A stretch of DNA of 64,000 bases from Puccinia triticina (taxonomy: Eukaryota; Basidiomycota; Pucciniomycetes; Pucciniales; Pucciniaceae). Location of the stretch: assembly GCF_026914185.1 (NCBI RefSeq), contig NC_070559.1, positions 5,430,001 through 5,494,000 of the forward strand, given 5' to 3'. Each line of letters opens with the position of its first letter. Position 1 is the first letter of the stretch. The position numbers and the translations under genes were made by a program. Below are positions 1 through 10,400 of the stretch, one piece after another. Below the pieces are notes generated by a model. The model made no database searches, was not told where the DNA came from, and was given only the letters and a program-made list of their open reading frames with translations.

Positions 1-179
1 GTTAGCAGTAAATTTGGTAATAAGCCCTACATGCACCCCTTATATCTCATTTTTTGCTGCCACCCCATTGACAAAAATTTCATGCAATGAAGAATATTGA
101 AAATTAAAATAATCAAACTTTTAGACTGTTTGGGTGCATAAAAAAATGAAACAGTCAGCAGTCATTGTTGTACTAAGCC

Positions 180-345
180 CACTGTGCACCCTAACAGATG
201 CCTCCGGGTAACTGGCACCTTTGGAAGGGTACCCCTCACAGTGAGTCACACCCACCACACACCTGCCAGGCGGTGCTGGGTGACAGCCTTTGGTGAAAAA
301 ACAACCTGGTACCAAGGTACCCCAACGGGTACCCCCCCCAGTTCC
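180..345. repeat. GGTACC-rich dispersed repeat, copy 1
   Basis: This patch has repeated GGTACC/GGGTACCC words, a CCAGGCGGTGCTGGGTG block and an A-run between GGTACC clusters. The same arrangement recurs at 1750-1860, 22020-22140 and 22580-22735, so this looks like a diverged dispersed repeat family. Its class is unknown. Confidence 0.5.
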
Positions 346-380
346 CCGTCAGGTGGGTGGAGGGCTTTAGGGGGTGAAGT

Positions 381-481
381 ATGATTGAGTCCCGACTCCC
401 AGGACCAAGTGAGGCTTCTCATTCACCAATATCTATGATTGAGTCCCAGGACCCAGTGAGGCTTCTCATTCACCAATATCT
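381..481. repeat. Two-copy tandem repeat, about 50 bp
   Basis: Positions 381-434 and 435-481 are two head-to-tail copies, each starting ATGATTGAGTCCC and ending with CTTCTCATTCACCAATATCT. The second copy lacks a few bases after the first 13. No coding role is visible. Confidence 0.85.
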
Positions 482-1749
482 GATCCTTCCATCCGCATCT
501 CAACCAACATGCCACTGAATCACAGCCAACAACGCCTCAAGAAATCAGGAACTGCTTCAACCTAATCATCTCAGAATTCTCCCAAAAGCCTAGCCAAAAA
601 TGAACCAAGCCATGTCAGGAGGACTTTGACAGCTAATGGAGAACAAGGAGTCATGTGAGTAGGCTGGTTGATTCTTTCTCCTTGTTTTCAAACCCATTCT
701 TACTGTTCCCCGTTAATTAGATCAAGCTCATAAGTTGGCCTAGAATACCATCAGTGTAAGTTAAAAATCTTACAGAAAATCCAAGCTTTCCAATCAAAAA
801 GACAAGTCTGGCCGGTGCATGATCACATACCCCTGCAACATGTAATTTTCTCATCTCTTTACCTCTACAAGACGGGGTAGGTAGATCACTGATTGCTGAA
901 TTCAGGTGTGGAACTAAGATTAGCCGTCCAAACTTGGACTCCTCATGTAGTAACCTCATTAAACATGCATCCAATTGCATCTAAAAGCTAAAAAAAAAAT
1001 AAAAGAAATGTACTTTGGCTGGTATTTGAATTACAGGCACTGGGCCAATCAAGAACCAGGACAAACAAGTTGTCACCAGAAATCAGGTGACATCAAGCAG
1101 CAATGCCTGTCAATTTTTTCCAGCTCTGTTGATATTACAACTAGGCTAAAATGTTCCCTTTTTTTCCTACAGGGGGCTGTCCATGCGGCTAACTTTCCAA
1201 CTGGCGAGTAGCTCATTGGAATTAGGCTAATTTCACCTGCAGTCTAGTAAAATTTTATTTTCCTTGGTGAAGGCAAAAGGTGTACGTTTATTATGATGAT
1301 CCCTTGTGTTGTGAGATTGGACTCTAATTTTTGATATCCCTCAGGTTCCACAACTGTGTGCAATATGGTGCACTGAAGCTGCTCAGCTTTTTTTGGCACT
1401 CATCAATGCTAGCCATCAAAAGATCCTCCATCCAACTTTTCTCAGGAATTTACCAACCAAAAAATCAGTTTTGAAAGATATTCACTTGCTTTACTCTGCC
1501 ATACAAGATAGCTACCAATTTACTTTGCAGGTCAGGGCCCCTTATTTCTCCATTCTCAAGCAATCAGATTACAAATACATAGACTGGTTTTAATATGTTA
1601 CTAGGCACAAAAAGGTTCCTTACACTTGGGCAGGAGAAAGGAAAAAGAAAGGTGGTAGTTGTAGAGGATGATTGACTGTCAAGTTTTTTCTTTGATTCTT
1701 TATGTAATTAAGCCTTTTTTGTGCGGTAAAAAGTGGGGGGGGGGGTTTA

Positions 1750-1860
1750 ACTGCGGGTTTGAATACCTGCGGTACCTTGATCCAGGCGGTGCTGGGTGTT
1801 GGTTTTTTGCTTAAAAAAAAGTGGTGCGGTACCCGGGTGCCAGCAGGTAACCGTGTCCAC
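1750..1860. repeat. GGTACC-rich dispersed repeat, copy 2
   Basis: It shares CCAGGCGGTGCTGGGTG with the 180-345 patch, followed by a T-run/A-run and GGTACCCGGGTGCC. It is preceded by a G homopolymer near 1735-1745. Confidence 0.5.
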
Positions 1861-2280
1861 TGGGGCATTCCTCAGTGCACCCCTTTCATGGGATGTTCTA
1901 ATGACACATTATTGTTAAAAATACAGGGTAATGCACGTTTTTATGTGACCTCAAATTTTGATTCCTCCAGTACATGGGACAAAAAATTGATCAATATTGA
2001 AAATAATTAGGAAAAATCTAAGTATGTTAAATCCACAGTTTCATGGAAATTGGGTTCATGGGTTCACCCTCCCCCTTTCCCAAAAGGCCCCAAAAGGGGC
2101 CTGCCAGTGGCACAGTGGCCAACTTGGCAATATTTCCCACAGTTCCCTTCTTCCCAGGCAGAAGTATGTTTGACTTTGCTGCCGTGTGAATTAAATTTTA
2201 AGTCCCCAAACATTAATGCCTCGGACTGATCCCCCAATTCATGAACCATGAATGAAAAGGGACCGGATTCTCCCACCTCT

Positions 2281-2600
2281 GCCTGTTGCAAATGCAAGGG
2301 GAGAGAGGTGGGCAAATGGTTGGTTAAATAAATTGCCCAGCCTGAGCAAGTGCAACAGGGGAGTAAAATTTACCTCAACCTGTGCAAGTGCAACAGGGGA
2401 GGTTTTTTCCTTCTTTGTGTGATGAATGTTTTGACCCACCTTTGCAAGCGCAGCAGGGGGAAAAGATAAGACATAATCAGCCTGCGCAAGCGCAACAGGG
2501 GATTGAGATAAAAGATTAAAGCCCTCAAACCTTTGCAAATGCAAAGGCGGAGAGTGTTAACCGACGGATCGTGCTCAACCTCCACAACTGCGAGAGGGGA
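2281..2600. repeat. Iterated GCAAGTGCAACAGGGG motif in Helitron copy 1
   Basis: Variants of CCTNNGCAAGYGCARCAGGGG recur at intervals of roughly 40-70 bp, for example near 2340, 2378, 2437 and 2482, with weaker relatives near 2284, 2530 and 2578. Each can fold as a small hairpin because CCTG/CAGG and TGC/GCA are self-complementary. The block is repeated in copy 2. Confidence 0.7.
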
Positions 2601-3394
2601 ACTCGACCCGTGAAGGTCCAGCCCCCGTCGAGGCGCCTTTATTTATTGTCTACCTCCCCTCGCTCCTCTTTTTTTCTCTAGATCAACAGCGCACACATGT
2701 TTCAATAAGTCTAGGAGTCCTCCCCATTTTGGGGTACTCCAACACTGCAAATCTTTACAGTCGCGTGGCGCTGTCCGAGACAAGCGACTGGGACCCTTCA
2801 AACAAAACAAAACAAATCAGAACTTCGCCTTTAGATGACCTGCACACTTTTTTGTTGTTATGGATGTATATGTTCACACCCGGGCCAGAACCGCTTTTGG
2901 CCAAGGCGGGTCTTTTTTGACGGTTCTCCCTCTCGAAGATGCTGCGCCTTTGCTGTACCTTCCTAAACCACGAGAGGCTTTGACTGTCACGCAGCTTTGT
3001 ACAGGGAAATACCGCTTCCCAGGTCATGAGGGTATTGTTGCTGGTAGTGATCCCTCAATCACGAAGGCCGAGCTGCTTCTTGTGCATCCCCAGGAGTCCT
3101 GCCGATCCCGCCCGCCCGCTACACAGGCCACCAAAACCTCCTCGGCCTGCTCATACTTGCCCAATGCTGTTTGCTTCGCCTCCGGCCACGGCTTTTCACA
3201 ATGGAGTGAAGGCTCTAGAACCCAGCTGTTGAATACTACCTGACAAGGTAGAGGGCCCTGTGGCTGCAATCATGTATCTCACACACTTCGCCGAGGTCTA
3301 AAACCACTCGCCCACCATCATTGAGAATAGCCCCCCCCCCCCCCCCCCTTCCTCCTTGAACTAAGCCTGACCCCCAGGAGGGGGAGGAGAAGTA

Positions 3395-3965
3395 GGCCGG
3401 TCATCGAGAGGAGCGATGACCAGAACCCGGTCATCGAGAGGAGAAACACACCTCTCGGTGACCGGGACCAGACCGTTCATACATTGAGGGGATCAAGTGC
3501 TCCTCTCGATGGGTCCGTTTTCCAGTCATCGAGAGGAGTCAAGACTCCCCTCAATGACCGGAGCGAACTGTTCATCACTCATCTCGTTGAATGGTTCGCT
3601 CCGGTCATTGGGGGAGTGTTTCTCCTCTCAATGACCGGGTCTGTTCCGGTCATCAAGGAGATTAAGTAATCCTCTTGATGACCGGATCTGCTTGGTCATC
3701 AAGTGGATTAAGTACTCCTCTTGATGACCGCAACGGACCCGGTCATCGAGCGGAGTACTTAATTGCCTCAATGACCGGTCTGCTCCCGGTCACCGAGAGG
3801 TGTGTTTCTCCTCTTGATGACCGGTTTTGTTCTGGTCATCGAGAGGTGTGCTTCTCCTCTCATTGACGGATTCCGTTCCAGTCATCAAGAGGTGCGTTTA
3901 CCCCTCTCAATGACCGCAACGGACCCGGTCATCAAGAGGAGTGCTTAATCCCTTAGATGACCGGT
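3395..3965. repeat. Palindromic GATGACCGG array in Helitron copy 1
   Basis: About a dozen units of CCGGTCATCGAGAGGAG alternate with inverse units of the CTCCTCTCGATGACCGG type, separated by short spacers. Adjacent units therefore form imperfect inverted repeats. The array is open in several frames only because of its repetitive composition; I do not regard it as coding. A related array outside the Helitrons is at 22150-22560. Confidence 0.85.
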
Positions 3966-5560
3966 GATTTGCACTCCACATGTGTGCTGGCCGGTCGTCG
4001 GGGGAGTGTGTATCCTCCGCACTGTGGGCCTGCGCCGGCCGTCGGCACGGCACAGCGGCTGACTTCTGCCCCTCGAACTATGTTTTTGAGGGGCTGTGTC
4101 CCCAGGTCATTTGTGGCAGGTTAGATATCCCCGGGGGAGAGTCACCGGGGGATCCAGCTCATTAATGGGTATTTATTTTTCACCCTTGTCTTGTGTGAAA
4201 GTGAGTGTCCCAAAATTTCCAAAAGAATTGTTGGAGGGGGCGGGGGGGGGAAATCTCTTCTGCCGCATGGCAGAAAAAAAATGAGAATTTTATGGTTTTT
4301 CATCTGCAGTGCACAATTAAGCGTTTTGAGCTTCCGCGCACTATGGCCGGGATGTTGAGTGGACGCCCCCTGCAGTGCACAAAGAGTTTTTTGTGCACAA
4401 AGTACATCCATATTTCTTTTAGAGTGCGCGTCATTTGTCCTGTAGGAACACATGTAACTGAACTACTCTCTGAATCACATTCACAAAGGAATGAAGTTCA
4501 ATGCCAGATTCCTCTGTTTTCTTCAGCCTCAGAACTGTCAGGGGCCTTGTCCGTGTTATTTGATTACTGGTTCATACAGCTGTAGTGAAACCTTCTCTTT
4601 CTCAGAAATTGTGTCCAGGAACAGTGCGGGTATGACTGAGGCTCATCAGGCTTTCTGTCCATTCCTAGCAATGGTGTCTGTAACATACCAGGATGGGGTT
4701 GGATATTTATTGTCTGTTGCATCTCTCAGCAAGGCATTCTTCTACACATCAATTCTCCATAATCTCTATACTGACATGGTTCCAAATTTCAACATATAAC
4801 CACAGATTGATGGCATTTTTACAACTCTGTGTGGATTAATAGTTTTTTTATTTTTCCTTCCACAATAAAAACATGTAAATTCTCAACCCTGAAGCAAAGA
4901 AGGTGAGAGTCAGCCAGTGTATGCAAATTGTTGGCAGGTGATGTGAGGCAACCTCATAGTGTCTTGTATATTTCCCTACAGCATCATGACAATTCAATTG
5001 GATCAGGATATACCATTGGAAACCCAGGGATCCAAAGAGAAGTTCTTGTAGTACCAAGTGGGTTGCACACTCAGAATTCCAGGTGTGCTTCACTGCACAT
5101 AGCAAAACCTTTCACCATTGTCATGACTACACCCCCTCTTTGAAGAGACCCCAGACTTTTTTTACCATATGTTGTCATTATGGTCATTCTTGGTCTCAAG
5201 AGTGCAGTAATCCAGCTTGATGTTTCCACTGGCATATTACCTGATTAGGATAAGAGATTTTTTGTATGAGAAAATAACACTACTTGAAAATTGATTATGC
5301 TGTGAATATTTTTCAAAAACTTTTGGGGTGGTGGGATAATTTGGTTCTCCATTTGTTGGCTATCATCCATCATGTTTTTTGAAGTGAAATTTTGATCTTG
5401 CTGCTATTCAGATATGTACATGTTTTTGACAATAATTCCTCCTTCAGTATCCATTTCTTTACACAAAAGAGGTGGGGGGGGGGGGGGGGGGGGGTTGTGG
5501 TTTAGGGTATGTTACCCTCTTTCCCCAAAGGTGCAGCGGCGTGGCCGCTTTGAACTCTAG

Positions 5561-6638
5561 TTAGGTTAAAAACTCCCAAATGTCCGCCAAATTTGGCCAG
5601 AAACTCCCAAAAAAGGGGTACAGGGACGTGAGAGACCTGGTTGAGAATTGTTCCTGCTGATGTAAACAACTTTTGGGAGTTGTTTTTCCAAGCCTCTAGA
5701 AAAAAAAAGTAAAAAAAAACATTCAAATTTGCAGCAACTTTTTATTTTATTCAATACTTTTTCAAAAAATATGAGAGTTGTGGCAAGGGATGCAGAGGTA
5801 TCTCAGAAGAAATAACATATAATAACAAGGTGGTAATTTGTTTTATTTTTCCTTTGAGCTGCTGACAAAGAAGCAATTTTCAATATTTAAGCCAATAGTT
5901 TTGAATTTGCCAAGTCATTCTTATGCTTGTATCTAGTCAGCCTCAAGAAGCGTGATATATAAGCTGTGCTCCTTGAAATCTATGATTCCACATAATTTCA
6001 GAAGAGAAAATAGTAGACCCTCATTTTATTTACCCATTCCTCTTGAGCTTTAAGATATATCAACCAAACAATACTGCAAGCTTGCTCAACCCTCTCAAAT
6101 CAAGAAACCACTGTCTTGATCCTTCGGCCTGAATTTCTCAAATGAATAATGGCTGGGCCGGGGTGTAGCCTCTTTGGATTAGATTCAACCCCATCTACAA
6201 CTCAGAGCCACAAGGTGACCGGTCAATCCCAGTAAACTTCCATCAAGTGGATTCAAATCCTCCCGGATCAAACCACTGCCAAAACAGATGTTGATTTGAT
6301 AAAGTTATAGTGATTGGGGAGAGTCAGGACTTCAACCAGGGGATAATTGGCTGAAGGGGAACCCCTTAGTGGGTTTGGGTCATGTAACTTGTTGAAAAAA
6401 CTCTGTCTGAAACTGCTTGGACAAAGAGTTCCAAGCAGGTAATTCATGCAGTGAGTCCAGACCAAGCCTTCCAAGTTACTTGGAGCCTCCTGGAGAATTT
6501 CTCTGAGTCAGGAGGAGATTTGCCAGTACCCCCAGGTGAGGCAAGCATGAACAATTGGATGAGTTCATTGATTGCAATACTGGTGGTCTCATATTGATTA
6601 ATCAAGCACAAATCTGTTGTACAGTCTTCAATGGACCA
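5561..6638. other. Gene-free spacer between Helitron and copia element
   Basis: I see no recognisable gene or repeat family in this AT-rich stretch. It ends with GACCA (6634-6638), the left copy of the copia target-site duplication. Confidence 0.6.
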
Positions 6639-7348
6639 TGTTGGAATACAGGCCCAGGCCCGCAGCAACCAGCCAGGAAGCTAGCGCGGCTCAACCCAGA
6701 AATAGACCCAGCCGGAGATAAAGGTAAGCCCTTTTCCCGAGCCCAGACCCACAGCCCTAACATGCCAGACAGCTGATGTGTATCGCCACGTCGAACACAA
6801 ACAGTCCCAGCCGAAGTTAGAAACTTACCGGCCCAGAACAAACAAGCCCAAGCAAACCACAGAACCTTGTACGTTCCGGAGGATAGAGATCAACGGATTC
6901 AAACAGATAGCTGACTGAATCTCGTTCATACCTAGAACCCTCGCGGAACGACTCGGCACAAAGACCAGGCAAGAGCTACTCAGCAGAATCACGGAAGACA
7001 CCAATCACCGTAAGTTCCAGAGTAGCTCCCCAGACCAGACATAAACCAGAAACCAAGCTAAGTTGTTACGACGCTCGTGAAAACAGACAGATCCACAGCG
7101 GAACCTTTTCGCCAGGACAAAGCGAGATTATTCCAATAATCCGCCGTCTCAACAAACTCATAATCAACCACCGACAGCAGCGCACGCTCAAACCATTCCT
7201 CTCCTCCCTGTCATCTCCTACCCCAGACCAGCCATCAGGATCTCGTGTCCTGCCTTTAGGTACATAGAAACACAATCTACTTGTAATTACAAATAAAGTA
7301 AATTGTACCTAACTGGAAATAAAACCTTTAGTTACTCCAATTCTTTCA
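6639..7348 (+). repeat. 5' LTR of copia element
   Basis: The 710-bp direct repeat is matched by 11643-12352. It begins TG and ends CA and should carry the promoter and RNA start. A translation of its first 140 bp equals the C-terminal tail of the pol ORF, because that ORF runs into the 3' LTR. Confidence 0.96.
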
Positions 7349-7362
7349 GATTTACAGTCTCG
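7349..7362 (+). other. Copia primer-binding site, half-tRNA-Tyr type
   Basis: Directly after the LTR is GATTTACAGTCTCG. Its reverse complement, CGAGACTGTAAATC, matches the anticodon stem-loop of a GUA (tyrosine) tRNA, not a tRNA 3' end. Drosophila copia is known to prime with a tRNA cleaved in the anticodon region. That this element does the same is inferred. Confidence 0.65.
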
Positions 7363-7409
7363 GATCGCTCGACAGGACCACCTCAATAGGCAACTAAAGG
7401 CAGGCCGAG

Positions 7410-10400
7410 ATGGCGAACACGAGAACTCAGAGTTCTAGCGGCACGGATAAATCCACGCAACCGGTCGCCAGGAGTGACGCCTACAGCCCGGACAAAGATC
7501 ACGTCAACGTCCCCAAGTTCGACGGATCCAACTTCCCGCTGTGGGAGAGAAAAATAAAGATGCACCTCAGACCCCGACATCTTGAGGACTATCTAGAGGA
7601 ACCAATGTCAGAAGAACCAGATGATAACGAGCTTCAAGGCGCGCTGAGGACCTGTAGCATCTTAAGCGAAGCCATATCCAACGCGATCTTCACCAGCATT
7701 ATCAACGATGATAACGAGCAGGACCCGCACGCCATCTGGACGGACATAAAAACGATTTATGCTTCCGACTCCCTACTCTCGGTATTCCAGGTATGGAATA
7801 AGTGGTTGGACATTCAGTACAACCGAGACATGAATACATACATTACCGAGATGGAGGAGAGCTTGGCCGAATTTAGTTCGCTCGGTCTGAAAGTTCCGGA
7901 TGTTCTAGTCGGCTGCGGCATCGTTGGCAAGATAACTAAAAGGCGACCTATGCTAATGCAAGCCTTGTTCGCTGACCTCAAAGCACTGGCGAAGCCGAAA
8001 GAAATCATAGCCAAGCTCAGAGACATCGGCCGCCACGAGACAGCCACAAAAAGGAAATTCGTTGAAGACTCAGACAACTCCACCACAGCTCTAGCCACCG
8101 GAACGAGTCGCAAAAAAACTCAACGACCGAAAAGAGGCGGTGGCTCTTCTGGTGGCAACATCATCAGATGTAGCGGTGGCAAACATAACCCCAAAGCAAC
8201 CACCCACACGGAAGACAACTGCTGGACAATCCACCCGTCCACCAGGCCTCCTGAACGACCTTTGAAAGACCAAGGACGCCCCGAAAAGAAACAACGAACG
8301 TCCTACAACACCACCGTTGAGGAAGAAGAAGAGGAAGCCTACCATAGCGGTATCGTCAAGCCGTCGTTCACTTACAACATGACGACGCCGGAATCCCCTC
8401 TCTCTACCATATTGGACTCAGGGGCCAGCAACCATATGCTGAATTCCCTTCAATACTTCCTCGATTCAACCCCGGTCCACATCAATATTGTGACCGGCAG
8501 CGGCAGGTCGGAGCTAGCCGCGGTCGCTCGCGGAACGGCCCAGCTTCATCTACCCACCGGACAGAAGATCACGCTCCCAGACGCCCTTTATGTGCCTCGA
8601 TTGACCAGGAATCTGGTCTCCTTGGTTCAACTCATGAATCACCGCGTAGCCATCACAGAAAGGAGCGGATTCTCTGAGGTGGCGATCGACGACCAAAAGC
8701 CATTTAAAGTCAATCTCTTGAACGACTTGCTCGAGATCATCGGAGTCACCCCTTCGCCGACCAACTCAATCAACCTAAACACCACCGTATCGCCAATGCT
8801 CTCGGAGTACCAGAAGTGGCACAACCGTCTCGGCCACGCAAGCTCCAGAAGGATCGCACAAGTAGTACCAGACAAAATCGACTTGACCAAGACTCACGCA
8901 TGCGCAGCCTGCATGCAAGGAAAGTTGACCCGCTTGCCGTGCAACGGTACTTTCAAGGTTGTTGACGCCCCTCTTGCGGTAGTTCACGCTGACCTCGTCG
9001 GTCCGATCTCCCCCGCAACCAACGGAGGCGCGCAATATTTCCTCACCCTCGTAGATCAATTCACAGGCTACATACACACCGTCATCCTCAAGGAGAAAAG
9101 CCAAGCTACACAAGCCATCCTCGACTTTAAAACTTTTCTCGAGAAGCAAACCGGTCACTCGCTGAAAAAGCTCATTTCAGACGGCGGAGGCGAATTCGTC
9201 AACGGTACGCTCGGCGAATATCTCAAAGGCGAAGGCATACAACATAACATTGCTCCCGCCTACACTCCCCAAAACAACGGACTCGCCGAGAGAGCCAATT
9301 GCACAATTATCGACATGACTAGGTGTCTCTTGATGCAGGCCAACATGGCCCCGGAATGGTGGGCAGAGGCAGTGCAGGCGGCCACAGCAACCACAAACTG
9401 CCTCCCCTCCCTCTCAAAAGGGAAAGTGTCACCGCTCGAGCAGATGTTCAAACTAAAGCCAAACATCGCCTTCTTTCGACCCTTCGGCTGCCGCGTTTGG
9501 GTGGTTAAGCCAAAACCCAAGAGAGAAACAAAATTCTCGGCTGTATCGTGGGAAGGTGTGTTACTTGGTTATGACAACGACTATTCGTCATATAAGATAT
9601 ACCGCCAGCAAGACAAATCCGTCGTTACCGCGAAACACGTACACTTCGATGAGCTTAACTTCCCAGAATGCCCGGCATTGAGCAAAAGCTACACTCCGCT
9701 CGGACCAAACAAGATTCCAAGTTTCAAGTCGGATGATCCCCTTCCCTTCAGCGATGAAGAAAAATTACCCAAGGAAGCATCAGAGTCATCCGCAGCCGAG
9801 GAGCTTGCGGAGGAGGAACGGGACATCTCTACAATCCTTGAAGATCTCAGATCGAACAGCCCTTCTAGTCCTGGAGCTGCCGACGAACCCCGTCGGCCGG
9901 GACCCCCACCACAAGACCCAGGCCTCCCCGGCGGGCGGCGATACGTGTGGACGACTGCTCCCCCGCCCAAGGAGATCTCTAGTGGAATAGACCCCAATAA
10001 CATCGTTTCCGGGAAGCGAACTAGGCAAGCTTTCCTCATTGAGATAGAAATCGACCCCAAGACCCACAAGCAGGCCATGGCTAGCAAGGAAAGCGGACAA
10101 TGGCGAGAAGCAGAGAAGAAAGAAATCGCAAACATGATAAAGCACCAAGTTTGGATTGTTCGCCGCCGCCTCCAGAATGACGAGCCGATACCATCAACCT
10201 GGGCTTATAGAAGAAAGCTAGGCCCACTGAACGAAGTCATTGAATTCAAAGCGCGGGTGTGCGCTCAAGGATTCAGACAGGTGTACGGGCGACATTTCAA
10301 TGTAATTTACGCCCCAACGGGTAAAGCGGCGTCACTTCGACTGCTGATTTCATTCGCGGTCAACCACGGTCTCAAAATACATCAACTGGATGTGCGAAGC

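Larger units (their letters stand above)
1..2016. other. Gene-free, repeat-bearing region
   Basis: I find no convincing gene here. Open frames are short, overlap on both strands and resemble no family I know. The stretch holds a short tandem duplication (381-481), two GGTACC-rich patches (about 180-345 and 1750-1860) and AT-rich sequence. It ends at the A after which a Helitron inserted. Confidence 0.6.
2017..5560 (+). mobile_element. Non-autonomous Helitron, copy 1 (3,544 bp)
   Basis: The element starts TCTAAGTATG directly after an A and ends CTAG directly before a T, which is the Helitron rule of insertion between A and T without target duplication. A 6-bp stem with loop GTG lies at 5535-5549, seven bases before the terminal CTAG, as expected for a Helitron 3' end. 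A near-identical copy at 23429-26977 has exactly the same ends and unrelated flanks, which fixes both borders. No Rep/helicase gene is visible, so it must depend on a partner in trans. Inside are iterated short motifs (2281-2600), a palindromic GATGACCGG array (3395-3965) and three long C or G runs. None of its short ORFs resembles a captured gene I can name. Confidence 0.88.

Noticed and set aside
2860..3243. 127-codon ORF in the Helitron as a captured gene
   Set aside because: It overlaps opposite-strand frames of similar length, resembles no family, and is preserved in copy 2 only because the copies are nearly identical.
3484..3866. Small ORFs reading MTGSVPVIKEIK-like peptides in the GATGACCGG arrays
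   Set aside because: They arise from the repeat composition, occur in several frames and in both Helitron copies, and have no coding features.
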